A DNA stretch of 64,000 bases from Streptomyces iakyrus (GCF_000717055.1 NZ_JNXI01000005.1:1-64000); one strand, 5' to 3'; positions 26,700-35,776 are shown, numbered from the stretch's first letter. Program-made: numbers and translations. The notes: generated by a model from the sequence alone, not told the origin.

Positions 26700-26723
26700 G
26701 GACCGGGCCGTACGGCCCGGTCC
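26700..26723. terminator. perfect 24-bp palindrome between the Nudix gene and cebR
   Basis: GGACCGGGCCGT followed at once by ACGGCCCGGTCC forms a perfect inverted repeat between two convergent genes. It may act as a bidirectional terminator, though the zero-length loop would require the central bases to open. Confidence 0.5.
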
Positions 26724-26840
26724 ACCGCAGCCAGTTGCTCCGCCGTGCCCGGCCAGACGCGTTCCTCGTCGCCCGCGTCCACGAGCTGGCGGATGGCGCG
26801 GCCCAGGGCATCTCGGTGGCGTCCAGGAGCGGGTGGGGTG

Positions 26841-27896
26841 TCACGACGACGACCGGGACACCAGCTCCGTGGCCAGGACCATCTGCCGGCGCTCCAGGCC
26901 CCGGGATGCGAGCGGGCGGCGGTCGGCGACCTCGGTGAGGAGGAGGTCTATCATCCGGCGGCCCATCTCCTCGATCGGCTGGCGGACGCTGGTCAGCGGC
27001 GGCTCCATGTGGCGGGCGATGGCGGAGTCGTCGTAGCCGACGAGCGCCACGTCCTGGGGGATGCGGCGGCCCGCGTCGAGCAGCGCCCGGCGGGCGCCGG
27101 CCGCCGTGACGTCGGAGGCGGCGAACACCGCGTCGATGTCGGAGTGACGCTCCAGCAGGGCCACCATCGCCCGGTACCCGCCCTCCTCGGTGAAGTCCCC
27201 CGCCTCGATCAGCCCCTCGTCCACCCCGTGGCCGGCGTCGCTCATGGCCTCGCGGTAGCCGTCGACGCGGCGCTGGGCGCCGTAGACGTCGAGGCGGCCG
27301 GTGATGTGGGCCACCCGGGTCCGGCCCCGGGACAGCAGGTGCTCGACGGCCTGGCGGGCTCCGCCGTAGTTGTCCGAGTCCACCGACGGCAGGGTCTCCG
27401 CCGACGAGCGCGGGCCGCTGATCACCGCCGGGATCTCCAGCTGGGCCAGCAGGTCGGGCAGCGGGTCGTCCGCGTGCACCGAGACCAGCAGGACGCCGTC
27501 CACACGGTGGGCCGCCAGGTACTGGGCGAGGCGGGCGCGTTCGCGCTCGTTGCCCGCGAAGATCAGCAGCAGCTGCATCTCCGTGTCGGCCAGCGCGGCA
27601 CCGACGCCCTTCAGCATGTCCGAGAAGTACGGCTCCGCGAAGAACCGGGTCTCCGGCTCGGGCACGACCAGCGCGATCGCGTCCGTACGATTGGCGGCCA
27701 GCGCGCGGGCCGCGGTGTTGGGGACGTAACCGAGCTCCGCGACCGCAGCCTCGACGGCCGCGCGGGTCGCGTCGCTGACCCGGGGCGAGCCGTTGATCAC
27801 GCGCGAGACGGTGCCGCGGCCGACACCGGCGCGGGCCGCCACCTCTTCGAGGGTGGGCCGGCCACCGCTTCGGCCCCGCGCTCCGTGGGTTGCCAT
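26841..27896 (-). CDS. cebR: LacI-family repressor of cellobiose uptake
   Basis: This 351-residue LacI/GalR repressor senses cellobiose and cello-oligosaccharides. The N-terminal HTH reads TLEEVAARAGVGRGTVSRVI, followed by the hinge AARALAANRTDAIALVVPEP and a periplasmic-binding-protein-like sensor with the C-terminal segments DVALVGYDDSAIARHMEPPL and TSVRQPIEEMGRRMIDLLL. The start chosen is ATG 27896 with AAGG 8 nt upstream; a GTG 21 nt further upstream has no ribosome site. It is divergent from cebEFG, and perfect CebR boxes precede cebE and bglC. In S. scabies and S. griseus CebR controls the same set. Confidence 0.93.
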   Translation of the reverse strand: MATHGARGRSGGRPTLEEVAARAGVGRGTVSRVINGSPRVSDATRAAVEAAVAELGYVPNTAARALAANRTDAIALVVPEPETRFFAEPYFSDMLKGVGAALADTEMQLLLIFAGNERERARLAQYLAAHRVDGVLLVSVHADDPLPDLLAQLEIPAVISGPRSSAETLPSVDSDNYGGARQAVEHLLSRGRTRVAHITGRLDVYGAQRRVDGYREAMSDAGHGVDEGLIEAGDFTEEGGYRAMVALLERHSDIDAVFAASDVTAAGARRALLDAGRRIPQDVALVGYDDSAIARHMEPPLTSVRQPIEEMGRRMIDLLLTEVADRRPLASRGLERRQMVLATELVSRSSS

Positions 27897-28306
27897 GGGC
27901 TCCGCCTTCCCGTCCACGCCCGCACTCTGCGACTGGCCTGGAATTTAACAGGCTCGTCAGCCCTGTGATTGCCGCCGAGGGCTCACCGCCCCCGGCCTTC
28001 CGCTTCGGCCCGGGGAGCCGGTACGAGCGGCGCCCGGACCGGCTTGATATCGCTGTCCCGGGCCTCAATCGGGCCCGTTCCGGGTCCAGTTAACAGCCCT
28101 ATAACTGAACGCATCTCTCTGTGTCCGGTCCCTTGACACCCCCGCCGCGACCGGGGACTCTTCAACACATCACCGGTGGGAGCGCTCCCACACTACCTGA
28201 CACATACACAACCCGCACGTTCCCCGCCCGAGCCTTTTAGCGCGTAAAACGGTCCGACGATGCAGTTGGCCGGGGGGTCGGCACGTCAGGGCAACAGGAG
28301 GACGAC
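27897..28306 (+). promoter_or_regulatory. cebR-cebE divergent control region, 410 bp
   Basis: The gap holds no gene. For cebE it contains TTGACA at 28133-28138 with a weak -10 candidate near 28156-28161, followed immediately by the CebR operator at 28177-28190, an arrangement in which bound repressor blocks transcription. The stretch 28088-28115 (TTAACAGCCCTATAACTGAA) is unusually AT-rich and may serve cebR or a second promoter. Confidence 0.55.
28177..28190. promoter_or_regulatory. CebR operator upstream of cebE
   Basis: TGGGAGCGCTCCCA is a perfect 14-bp palindrome identical to the CebR-box consensus of Streptomyces. It lies 117 bp before the cebE ATG, just after a TTGACA promoter element. 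Confidence 0.92.
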
Positions 28307-29632
28307 ATGCGAGCACGCATCCGAACCGCCCGCAAGGCGATGGTCGTCGCGGCCGTCGCGTCGCTGGGCGCCGGGCTGCTGGCCGGCTGTGCGGACGACG
28401 GCGGAAACGGCGGCTCCGACTCGTCGGACGGCGACAGCGGTGGCAAGACCACGATCTCGGTGGGCCTCTTCGGCACCATGGGCTTCAAGGAAGCCGGTCT
28501 CTACGCCGAGTACGAGAAGCTCAACCCGAAGATCAAAATCGAGCAGAACGTCGTCGAGCGCAACGAGAACTACTACCCCGCGCTGCTGAACCACCTGACC
28601 ACCAACAGCGGCCTGCTGGACGTCCAGGCCGTCGAAGTCGCCAACATCGCCGAGGTGACGGCCACCCAGGCGGACAAGCTCGAGGACATGTCCAAGGCTC
28701 CGGGCGTGGACAAGAGCAAGTGGCTGCCCTGGAAGTGGCAGCAGGCCACCACCAAGGACGGCAAGACGATCGGCCTCGGCACCGACGTCGGCCCGATGGC
28801 GATCTGCTACCGCACGGACCTCTTCAAGCAGGCCGGTCTGCCCTCCGACCCGGCCGAGGTCGGCAAGCTGTGGGCCGGTGACTGGGCCAAGCTCGTCGAG
28901 GTCGGCGAGCAGTACAAGGCGAAGGCCCCCAAGGGCACCTTCTTCATGGATTCCCCCGGCGGCCTGATCCAGGCGATCCTCGGCAGCGAGAAGGAGAAGT
29001 TCTACGACTCCTCCGGCGAGGTCATCTACAAGACGAACCCAGCCGTGAAGGCCGCCTTCAACCTGACCGCGGATGCGGCCAAGAAGGGCCTCGTCCAGTC
29101 GCAGACCCAGTTCCAGCCGTCCTGGAACTCCACGATCGCCAACAACAAGTTCGCCGCGATCGCCTGCCCGCCGTGGATGCTGGGCACGATCAAGGGCAAC
29201 TCCAAGCCCGACGCCGCCGGCAAGTGGGCCGTGGCCGTCGCGCCCAAGGGCGGCAACTGGGGTGGCACCTTCCTCACCGTGCCGAAGAGCGGCAAGAACG
29301 TGAAGGAAGCCCAGAAGTTCGTGACCTGGCTGACGGCGCCGGAGCAGCAGGCGAAGCTGTTCAAGGTGCAGGCCAGCTTCCCGAGCGCCCCGTCCACGTA
29401 CACCATGCCCGAAGTGACCGGCGCGACGAACGAGATGACCGGTGACCAGAAGATCGGCCCGATCTTCGCCGAGGCCGCCAAGGCCGCCCCGGTCCAGGTG
29501 ATCGGCCCGAAGGACCAGATCATCATGCAGGGCCTGACGGACAACGGCGTCATCCTCGCCACGAAGGGCAAGTCCGCCAAGGACGCCTGGGAGTCCGCGA
29601 TCAAGACCATCGACAACAAGCTGGACCAGTGA
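28307..29632 (+). CDS. cebE: cellobiose/cellotriose-binding lipoprotein
   Basis: This 441-residue ABC sugar-binding protein (class I, MalE-like) is lipid-anchored: a short signal ends in the lipobox LLAGC with Cys at about 28, followed by a Gly/Ser/Asp linker. The body begins TTISVGLFGTMGFKEAGLYA. Aromatic-rich stretches such as WLPWKWQQ and CPPWMLG are expected for sugar stacking. ATG 28307 has AGGAGG 5 nt upstream. It is the first gene of cebEFG under a CebR box and overlaps cebF. In S. reticuli and S. griseus CebE binds cellobiose and cellotriose. Confidence 0.92.
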   Translation: MRARIRTARKAMVVAAVASLGAGLLAGCADDGGNGGSDSSDGDSGGKTTISVGLFGTMGFKEAGLYAEYEKLNPKIKIEQNVVERNENYYPALLNHLTTNSGLLDVQAVEVANIAEVTATQADKLEDMSKAPGVDKSKWLPWKWQQATTKDGKTIGLGTDVGPMAICYRTDLFKQAGLPSDPAEVGKLWAGDWAKLVEVGEQYKAKAPKGTFFMDSPGGLIQAILGSEKEKFYDSSGEVIYKTNPAVKAAFNLTADAAKKGLVQSQTQFQPSWNSTIANNKFAAIACPPWMLGTIKGNSKPDAAGKWAVAVAPKGGNWGGTFLTVPKSGKNVKEAQKFVTWLTAPEQQAKLFKVQASFPSAPSTYTMPEVTGATNEMTGDQKIGPIFAEAAKAAPVQVIGPKDQIIMQGLTDNGVILATKGKSAKDAWESAIKTIDNKLDQ

Positions 29633-30648
29633 CCCGAATGGCCACCCGCAACGACACCGCCGCGCTCCCCGTGAAGGGGGGCGCGGCCCCGGGCCGCCCG
29701 CCCGAGGACGCCGCCGCGGAGAAGGAGCGGCGTCGCCGGGACCGGCTGTCCCGGCGCTGGCAGCGGGACATCCGCTGGAGCCCGTACGCATTCGTGTCCC
29801 CGTTCTTCCTGCTGTTCATCGCGTTCGGCCTGTTCCCGCTGATCTACACGGGCTGGGCCTCGCTGCACCAGGTGGAGCTGACGGCGCCGACCGACATGAA
29901 CTGGGTCGGGCTGCGCAACTACACCCGGATCTTCGACGACGACTTCTTCTGGAACGCGGCGAAGAACACCCTGACCATCGGCATCATCTCCACCGTTCCG
30001 CAGCTGCTGATGGCGATGGGCATCGCCCACATCCTCAACTACAAGCTGCGGGCGTCGACGTTCTTCCGGGTCGCGATGCTGGCGCCGTACGCGACGTCGA
30101 TCGCCGCCGCCTCGCTGGTGTTCGTGCTGCTCTTCGGCCGTGACTACGGCATGATCAACTGGGCGCTCGACGCGGTCGGCATCAACCCGGTCGACTGGCA
30201 GAACGACAAGTGGCCCTCGCAGATCGCCGTCTCGTCGATCATCATCTGGCGCTGGACCGGCTACAACGCGCTGATCTACCTCGCCGCGATGCAGGCGATC
30301 CCGCACGACCTCTACGAGTCGGCCGCCCTGGACGGGGCCAACCGCTGGCAGCAGTTCATCCATGTGACGCTGCCGGCGCTGCGTCCGACGATCCTGTTCA
30401 CCTGTGTCGTCTCGACGATCGGGGCGAGCCAGGTCTTCGGCGAGCCGCTGCTGTTCGACGCCAACAAGGGCACCTCCGGCGGCGCGGAGCACCAGTTCCA
30501 GACGCTGGGCCTGTATCTGTACGAGCAGGGCTGGGTCGCCCAGCACCTGGGCCGGGCCTCGGCGATCGCGTGGACGATGTTCCTGATCCTGATCGTCATC
30601 GGCATCGTCAACTACGTCATCTCGCGCCGGCTGCGCGCCAGTAGTTAG
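29629..30648 (+). CDS. cebF: cellobiose ABC permease, subunit 1
   Basis: This 339-residue MalF-type permease has a basic N-terminal tail of about 50 residues and then six membrane segments starting YAFVSPFFLLFIAFGLFPLI. The cytoplasmic EAA loop is visible as YESAALDGANRWQQFIHVTL. The GTG at 29629 overlaps the cebE stop (GTGA); ATG 29638 three codons in is an alternative. No ATPase is encoded here. In Streptomyces the shared ATPase MsiK, encoded elsewhere, energises this importer. Confidence 0.92.
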   Translation: MTRMATRNDTAALPVKGGAAPGRPPEDAAAEKERRRRDRLSRRWQRDIRWSPYAFVSPFFLLFIAFGLFPLIYTGWASLHQVELTAPTDMNWVGLRNYTRIFDDDFFWNAAKNTLTIGIISTVPQLLMAMGIAHILNYKLRASTFFRVAMLAPYATSIAAASLVFVLLFGRDYGMINWALDAVGINPVDWQNDKWPSQIAVSSIIIWRWTGYNALIYLAAMQAIPHDLYESAALDGANRWQQFIHVTLPALRPTILFTCVVSTIGASQVFGEPLLFDANKGTSGGAEHQFQTLGLYLYEQGWVAQHLGRASAIAWTMFLILIVIGIVNYVISRRLRASS

Positions 30649-30652
30649 GAGT

Positions 30653-31564
30653 GTGGCCGTGACGACGACTGTGACGCCCCCGGAGACCAAGCCCGTCGAG
30701 AAGACCAAGCGTCCCCGGCTGCCGAAGTCCGCGCGGGCGGGCGGGCAGCTGCACGGTGGACCGATCGCGTACGCGATCCTCATCGTGTTCACGCTCGTGT
30801 CGCTGTTCCCGCTGGTGTGGACGGCGATCGCCGCCTCGCGTGACAACCAGCGGCTCGCGCAGACGCCGCCGCCGTTCTGGTTCGGCTCGGGTCTGTTCGA
30901 CAAGCTGGAGATCGCCTGGAAGGACGCCAACCTGGGTGAGGCGTTCTTCAACACCACGATCGTGGCGGGCACTTCGGCTCTGACCATCGTCTTCATGTCG
31001 ACGATCGCCGGTTTCGCCTTCGCCAAGCTGCGGTTCAGGGGCCGCGGCGCCCTGATGCTGATCGTGATCGGCACGATGATGGTGCCGCCGCAGCTGAGTG
31101 TGATCCCGCTGTACATGATGGTCGCCAAGCTCGACTGGACCGACCAGTTGCAGGCGGTGATCCTGCCGTCGCTGGTGAGCGCGTTCGGTGTGTTCTTCAT
31201 GCGCCAGTACCTGATCCAGGCGCTGCCGGACGAGATCATCGAGGCGGCCCGGGTGGACGGTGCGAGCAGCTGGCGGGTGGTGTGGCACGTGGTGTTCCCG
31301 GCGGCCCGGCCCGCGATGGCCGTGCTCGGGATGCTGACGTTCGTGCAGACCTGGAACGACTTCATGTGGCCCTTCCTGGTGCTGACCCAGATGGGCAACC
31401 CGACCGTGCAGGTAGCGGTCGCGGGCCTGGGCCGCGGCTACACCCCCGACCAGTCCCTGATCATGGCCGGCGCGCTGCTGGGCACGCTGCCGCTGCTGCT
31501 GGTCTTCGCGATCTTCGGCAAGCAGATCGTGGGCGGCATCATGCAGGGCGCCGTCAAGGGCTGA
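30653..31564 (+). CDS. cebG: cellobiose ABC permease, subunit 2
   Basis: This 303-residue MalG-type permease partners CebF. Six hydrophobic segments run from [20 protein letters not shown] to the C-terminal [16 protein letters not shown], which is typical for MalG proteins. The EAA loop is [20 protein letters not shown]. The start is GTG 30653 or, with better spacing to AGGAG, GTG 30659. A G/C hairpin and pyrimidine tract follow before bglC, which has its own CebR box. Confidence 0.92.
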   Translation: MAVTTTVTPPETKPVEKTKRPRLPKSARAGGQLHGGPIAYAILIVFTLVSLFPLVWTAIAASRDNQRLAQTPPPFWFGSGLFDKLEIAWKDANLGEAFFNTTIVAGTSALTIVFMSTIAGFAFAKLRFRGRGALMLIVIGTMMVPPQLSVIPLYMMVAKLDWTDQLQAVILPSLVSAFGVFFMRQYLIQALPDEIIEAARVDGASSWRVVWHVVFPAARPAMAVLGMLTFVQTWNDFMWPFLVLTQMGNPTVQVAVAGLGRGYTPDQSLIMAGALLGTLPLLLVFAIFGKQIVGGIMQGAVKG

Positions 31565-31576
31565 TCCTTCCGCCCG

Positions 31577-31604
31577 GGGGCCGGGCCAGCGCCGCTCCGG
31601 CCCC
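31577..31604 (+). terminator. hairpin with pyrimidine tract between cebG and bglC
   Basis: GGGGCCGG (31577-31584) and CCGGCCCC (31597-31604) form an 8-bp stem, followed by TCTTCTCTCCTCC. It could reduce read-through from cebG into bglC. Confidence 0.5.
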
Positions 31605-31652
31605 TCTTCTCTCCTCCCCTCCCCCTCCGACATCGGTCTCCTCGACCCCCTT

Positions 31653-31666
31653 TGGGAGCGCTTCCA
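31653..31666. promoter_or_regulatory. CebR operator overlapping the bglC start
   Basis: TGGGAGCGCTTCCA differs from the perfect CebR palindrome at one base. Its last A is the A of the bglC ATG, and its GGGAG is the only ribosome-site-like sequence near that start. Repressor binding would therefore act on the start region itself. Confidence 0.88.
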
Positions 31667-33102
31667 TGCCTGACTCCGAGAACCCGGCCACCGCGGTGAC
31701 CTTCCCGCCCGCCTTCCTGTGGGGCGCGGCGACGTCCGCGTACCAGATCGAGGGCGCGGTGCGGGAGGACGGCCGTACGCCGTCGATCTGGGACACCTTC
31801 AGCCATACACCGGGCAAGACGGCCGGTGGTGAGACCGGTGACATCGCTGTCGACCACTACCACCGCTACCGCGAGGACGTGGCGCTGATGGCGGAGCTGG
31901 GCCTGGGCGCCTACCGCTTCTCCATCTCGTGGTCGCGGGTACAGCCGACCGGCCGGGGCCCGGCCGTGCAGAAGGGCCTGGACTTCTACCGGCGGCTGGT
32001 GGACGAGCTGCTGTCCAAGGGCATCAAGCCGGCCGTCACCCTCTACCACTGGGACCTGCCGCAGGAGCTGGAGGACGCGGGCGGGTGGCCCGAGCGTGAC
32101 ACGGCGTACCGGTTCGCGGAGTACGCGCAGATCGTCGGCGAGGCGCTGGGCGACCGGGTGGAGCAGTGGATCACGCTCAACGAGCCGTGGTGCAGCGCGT
32201 TCCTGGGTTATGCCTCCGGGGTGCACGCCCCGGGCCGTACGGACCCGGTGGCCTCGCTGCGCGCCGCGCACCACCTGAACCTGGCGCACGGGCTGGGGGC
32301 GTCCGCGCTGCGGTCGGTGATGCCGGCCCGCAACACGGTCGCGGTCAGCCTCAACTCCTCGGTGGTGCGGCCGCTTTCGCAGGATCCGGCGGATCTGGCG
32401 GCGGCCCGGAGGATCGACGACCTGGCCAACGGCGTGTTCCACGGGCCGATGCTGCACGGCGCCTACCCGGAGTCGCTGTATGTGGCGACGGCGTCCCTCA
32501 CGGACTGGGACTACGTCCTCGACGGCGACCTGGAGCTGATCAACCAGCCGCTGGACGCGCTGGGCCTCAACTACTACACGCCCGCGCTGGTCTCGGCGGC
32601 GGACGCGTCGGCGAAGGCGCCGCGCGCCGACGGCCACGGGGCGAGCGACCACTCGCCGTGGCCGGCCGCGGACGACGTCGCCTTCCATCAGACGCCCGGC
32701 GACCGCACCGAGATGGGCTGGACGATCGACCCGACCGGCCTGCACGAGCTGATCATGCGCTATACCAGGGAGGCACCGGGCCTGCCGCTGTACATCACGG
32801 AGAACGGCGCGGCCTACGACGACAAGATCGACTCCGACGGCCGGGTGCACGACCCGGAGCGGGTGGCCTATCTCCACGGCCACCTCTCGGCGGTCCGCCG
32901 GGCGATCGCCGACGGCGCGGACGTCCGCGGCTACTACCTGTGGTCCCTGCTGGACAACTTCGAGTGGTCCTACGGCTACGGCAAGCGCTTCGGCGCGGTG
33001 TACGTGGACTACGCGACGCTGGAGCGCACGCCGAAGACGAGCGCCCGGTGGTACGGCCGGGCGGCACGGACCGGGGCGCTGCCGGAGGCCGAGGCGGTCT
33101 GA
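31666..33102 (+). CDS. bglC: GH1 beta-glucosidase (intracellular cellobiase)
   Basis: This 478-residue cytosolic GH1 enzyme hydrolyses imported cellobiose to glucose. The N-terminus [19 protein letters not shown] is the GH1 signature. The acid/base Glu is in ITLNEPW (about 173) and the nucleophile Glu in YITENGAAY (about 379). No signal peptide is present, as expected after CebEFG import. ATG 31666 was chosen because it lies right before the conserved N-terminus and at the CebR box; the longer upstream frame overlaps cebG. A 12-bp hairpin ends the locus. Confidence 0.94.
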   Translation: MPDSENPATAVTFPPAFLWGAATSAYQIEGAVREDGRTPSIWDTFSHTPGKTAGGETGDIAVDHYHRYREDVALMAELGLGAYRFSISWSRVQPTGRGPAVQKGLDFYRRLVDELLSKGIKPAVTLYHWDLPQELEDAGGWPERDTAYRFAEYAQIVGEALGDRVEQWITLNEPWCSAFLGYASGVHAPGRTDPVASLRAAHHLNLAHGLGASALRSVMPARNTVAVSLNSSVVRPLSQDPADLAAARRIDDLANGVFHGPMLHGAYPESLYVATASLTDWDYVLDGDLELINQPLDALGLNYYTPALVSAADASAKAPRADGHGASDHSPWPAADDVAFHQTPGDRTEMGWTIDPTGLHELIMRYTREAPGLPLYITENGAAYDDKIDSDGRVHDPERVAYLHGHLSAVRRAIADGADVRGYYLWSLLDNFEWSYGYGKRFGAVYVDYATLERTPKTSARWYGRAARTGALPEAEAV

Positions 33103-33121
33103 CCGACGGGGGACGGGCGGC

Positions 33122-33155
33122 GGGGCGCGGCACGATTAGGGGAGTGCCGCGCCCC
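33122..33155. terminator. terminator after bglC
   Basis: GGGGCGCGGCAC (33122-33133) and GTGCCGCGCCCC (33144-33155) form a perfect 12-bp stem with a 10-nt loop. It lies between bglC and the convergent vapC. Confidence 0.8.
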
Positions 33156-33172
33156 TCGGGCCTGCCGGGTGG

Positions 33173-33592
33173 TCAGAGGGTGCCAGGAGCGGCGAGCCAC
33201 TGGGTCGGCTGCCCGGTGACCGAGGCGATGGTCTCGAAGTCGTTGTCGTAGTGCAGGAGGGTGAGTCCCTGAAGCTCGGCGGTCGCAGCGACGAGCAGGT
33301 CCACGGCTCCGGCGGAACGATGCTTTCCCTTCTCGGTGAGTTCTCGCTGCACATCCCACCCGCGTGTCATCGCTCGATCATCGAGGGGAGCCCAGCCGAA
33401 CAGCGCGTCCAGGTCCTCGACGAGCTCGGCCCGGTCCTCGGCGTTCCTGGCGCTGTACAGAAACTCGACCTCGGTCAGCGGACACCGTGCGATCACCCCT
33501 TCCTTCAGGGGCTTCTCCCAGAGCCCCCGGGCGGGCTGCTTCAGGATGCGGACCAGGGCGCTGGTGTCAATGAGGTAGGTCGCCGCGCTCAT
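33173..33592 (-). CDS. vapC: VapC-type PIN-domain ribonuclease toxin
   Basis: This 139-residue PIN-domain protein has the acidic residues of the fold: Asp in YLIDTSALVR near the N-terminus, Glu in PLTEVEFLYSAR, Asp in AGAVDLLVAATA and Asp in LLHYDNDFETIA. VapC toxins cleave RNA (tRNA or rRNA) and are held inactive by VapB. The ATG overlaps the vapB stop by ATGA, so antitoxin is made first. It lies between two sugar-import loci on the opposite strand to bglC. The target RNA cannot be read. Confidence 0.9.
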   Translation of the reverse strand: MSAATYLIDTSALVRILKQPARGLWEKPLKEGVIARCPLTEVEFLYSARNAEDRAELVEDLDALFGWAPLDDRAMTRGWDVQRELTEKGKHRSAGAVDLLVAATAELQGLTLLHYDNDFETIASVTGQPTQWLAAPGTL

Positions 33593-33798
33593 CGACGATA
33601 GGTCTCTTTCTCCAGCAACTCGTCAAAGTCACCGGCGTCCGCCCGTGCCGCGAGTCTGGCCAGCGCGAGGGCCCGCTTCTTGCGCTCGACACCTTCTCTG
33701 AGAGCGGCGTTGACCGTGTCCTTCTTGGTCTTGGTCCCGAAGACTATGGCCGCCTCGGCCAGCAACTCCTCGTCGATGTCGATCAGCGTCTTGGTCAT
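33589..33798 (-). CDS. vapB: VapB-type antitoxin
   Basis: This 69-residue protein begins MTKTLIDIDEELLAEAAIVF, the ribbon-helix-helix-like DNA-binding region of the VapB/DUF2191 family. A basic helix ALREGVERKKRALALARLAA and an acidic C-terminus that would wrap the toxin follow. It is coupled to vapC by ATGA. The ribosome site GGAGGTCC lies just upstream. An inverted repeat over the promoter is probably its operator (autoregulation). Confidence 0.88.
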   Translation of the reverse strand: MTKTLIDIDEELLAEAAIVFGTKTKKDTVNAALREGVERKKRALALARLAARADAGDFDELLEKETYRR

Positions 33799-33810
33799 GA
33801 CGGACCTCCG

Positions 33811-33839
33811 GGATATCCAATCGGGATCACAGTATATCC
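33811..33839 (-). promoter_or_regulatory. vapBC promoter with inverted repeat (candidate VapB operator)
   Basis: GGATAT (33811-33816) and ATATCC (33834-33839) form an inverted repeat in a short AT-rich island. On the minus strand it includes TATACT as a likely -10. The spacing suits a VapB2 or VapBC complex. The assignment is inferred. Confidence 0.5.
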
Positions 33840-33876
33840 GTAGCGGGTCAGTACGCGCGGGATGCCGGGGCCGGGT

Positions 33877-34764
33877 TCAGCCCTTGTTGGCGCCGAGGGT
33901 GAGGCCGCTGACGAACTGGCGCTGGAGCGCGAAGTAGACGATCAGGGTGGGGATCGCGGTGAGCAGGGCGCCGGCGGCGACCAGGTTGGGGTCGGTGAAG
34001 TACTGGCCGGAGAGGTTGCTCAGCGCCGAGGTGATCGGCATGTTCTCGCCGGTGGAGATCAGGACGATGGCCCAGAAGAAGTCGTTGTAGATCCAGATCG
34101 ACAGCAGGGTGGCCAGGGCGGCCATCGCCGGCTTGCACAGCGGCAGCACGATCTGCCAGTACAGCCGCCACACCGAGGCCCCGTCGACCAGCGCGGCCTC
34201 GGTCAGCTCGTGCGGCAGGGAGCGCATGTAGTTGCTCAGCACGAACGCGCAGAACCCGGACTGGAACGCCACGTGGATCAGCACCAGACCGAGCGCGGAG
34301 TCGTAGAGCTTGCCGCTCATGGTGATGCCGGGCAGGTCGATCAGCAGGTACAGCCGGTACAGCGGGGTGATGATGACCTGCTGGGGCAGCAGGTTGCCGG
34401 CGGTGAACACCAGCAGCAGGAACAGGTTGAGCCGGAAGTCGAAGCGGCTGACGTAGAAGGCGACCATCGACGACAGCAGCAGCGTCAGCAGCACCGCCGG
34501 GACCGCGATCAGCAGCGTGTTCCCGAAGTAGTGCAGCATGTCCGACTGCTGGAAAGCGTTCGTGAAGTTGTCGAAGGTGAGCTTGTCGGGCCAGGAGACA
34601 TAGCCCTTGGTGCTGGTCTCCGCGTACGGGCGCATCGCCGCGTACATCGCCCACAGCAGGGGCGCCAGCCAGGCCAGTGCCGTGACGACGAGGAAGGTGT
34701 GCAGCAGGATCCGGGCGGGGCGGATCGGGGTGCGCTGCTTTCCGAGCGCGCTCGCGGTGCTCAT
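33877..34764 (-). CDS. sugar ABC permease, MalG type
   Basis: This 295-residue inner-membrane permease of the carbohydrate CUT1 family has six hydrophobic segments beginning ILLHTFLVVTALAWLAPLLW. The EAA loop reads ELTEAALVDGASVWRLYWQI. The C-terminal end QRQFVSGLTLGANKG is standard for MalG proteins. The ATG at 34764 overlaps the stop of the partner permease (ATGA); a much longer upstream frame runs through that gene and is rejected. It is the third gene of an operon with a binding protein and a second permease. No ATPase is nearby, so it probably shares MsiK. The sugar is unknown. Confidence 0.9.
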   Translation of the reverse strand: MSTASALGKQRTPIRPARILLHTFLVVTALAWLAPLLWAMYAAMRPYAETSTKGYVSWPDKLTFDNFTNAFQQSDMLHYFGNTLLIAVPAVLLTLLLSSMVAFYVSRFDFRLNLFLLLVFTAGNLLPQQVIITPLYRLYLLIDLPGITMSGKLYDSALGLVLIHVAFQSGFCAFVLSNYMRSLPHELTEAALVDGASVWRLYWQIVLPLCKPAMAALATLLSIWIYNDFFWAIVLISTGENMPITSALSNLSGQYFTDPNLVAAGALLTAIPTLIVYFALQRQFVSGLTLGANKG

Positions 34765-35744
34765 GCGCGCCGCTCCTTCCGGAAGGTGGCGATCAGGTAG
34801 GGGATGATCACCGCGAGCGAGATCACCAGCAGGACGACGGCGATCGCGGAGCCGTATCCGATCCGGCTGGACTCGCCGATGATGTTGTTGGTCACCAGGA
34901 TCGACAGCAGTTCGGTGCCCTGGGCGCCCTTGTTGAAGACGAAGACCAGGTCGAAGGCGCGCAGCGCCTCGATGATCGTGACGACCAGCACGACGGTGTT
35001 GGTCGGGCGCAGGGTCGGGAAGACGACGTTCTTGAACGTCTGCCACTCGTTCGCCCCGTCCAGGGCGGAGGCCTCGCGCAGGGCCGGGTCGACGCTCTTC
35101 AGGCCGGCCAGGTAGAGGATCATCATGTAGCCGGCGTGCCGCCAGGACGCGGCGATGAGGATCGCCCACAGGTTGAGGTCCGGGTCGCCGATCCAGTCGA
35201 TGTAGTGGCCGGGCTTGTTGGCTCCGATGATGCTGTTGATCAGGCCGGTGTCGGGGTTGTAGATCAGCTGCCAGACGAACCCGATGACCGCCAGCGACAT
35301 CACGACCGGCAGGAAGAACGCGGTCTGGTAGACGCGGCTGAAGCGGATCTTCTTGTCCAGCTGCACGGCCAGGAACAGGCCGAAGGGCGTGGGCAGCACG
35401 ATGAGCACCACGAACCAGATCACGTTGTGCTCGACGGCCGGCCAGAACTGCGGGTTGCTGGTGAACAGCTCCCTGAAGTTGTCCAGACCGACCCATGTGA
35501 TGGAGTCGAAGCCGATGCCGTCCCAGGTGGTGAAGGCCAACGCGATCGAGGCGAGAGCGGTGAGCCAGACGAGCAGAACGTGCAGGATCGTCGGCACCCC
35601 GGCCATCAGGCCGAGCGTGAGGCGGTCGCGGCGGGTGAGCAGACGCCGGTGGCCGTGGGGCGTCTTGGCGGGCGGGGACGTGGGGGCGGGCCCCGGAGCC
35701 GGCGGGGCGGCCGGCTCCGGAGCCTTCGCGGGGGTGGCAGTCAT
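34761..35744 (-). CDS. sugar ABC permease, MalF type
   Basis: This 327-residue permease has a Pro/Ala-rich N-terminal tail of about 35 residues and then six membrane segments (from LGLMAGVPTILHVLLVWLTA). The EAA loop is LREASALDGANEWQTFKNVV. It partners the MalG-type permease that overlaps its stop, and the binding-protein gene ends 32 nt upstream. The transported sugar is not evident. Confidence 0.9.
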   Translation of the reverse strand: MTATPAKAPEPAAPPAPGPAPTSPPAKTPHGHRRLLTRRDRLTLGLMAGVPTILHVLLVWLTALASIALAFTTWDGIGFDSITWVGLDNFRELFTSNPQFWPAVEHNVIWFVVLIVLPTPFGLFLAVQLDKKIRFSRVYQTAFFLPVVMSLAVIGFVWQLIYNPDTGLINSIIGANKPGHYIDWIGDPDLNLWAILIAASWRHAGYMMILYLAGLKSVDPALREASALDGANEWQTFKNVVFPTLRPTNTVVLVVTIIEALRAFDLVFVFNKGAQGTELLSILVTNNIIGESSRIGYGSAIAVVLLVISLAVIIPYLIATFRKERRA

Positions 35745-35776
35745 GTCTTGGTCCGAGTCGTCGGGTCTCCGTTCGG

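Noticed and set aside
26638..28068. Open frame of 476 codons overlapping cebR on the same strand
   Set aside because: It is out of frame with cebR, which has complete LacI motifs. The composition is Arg/Pro/Gly-rich as in shadow frames; only its end (about 26683-26840) might contain a relic.
33877..35496. Extension of the MalG-type permease to 539 residues
   Set aside because: The extra N-terminal part lies inside the partner permease in another frame. The ATG at 34764 gives a normal MalG length and an ATGA overlap.
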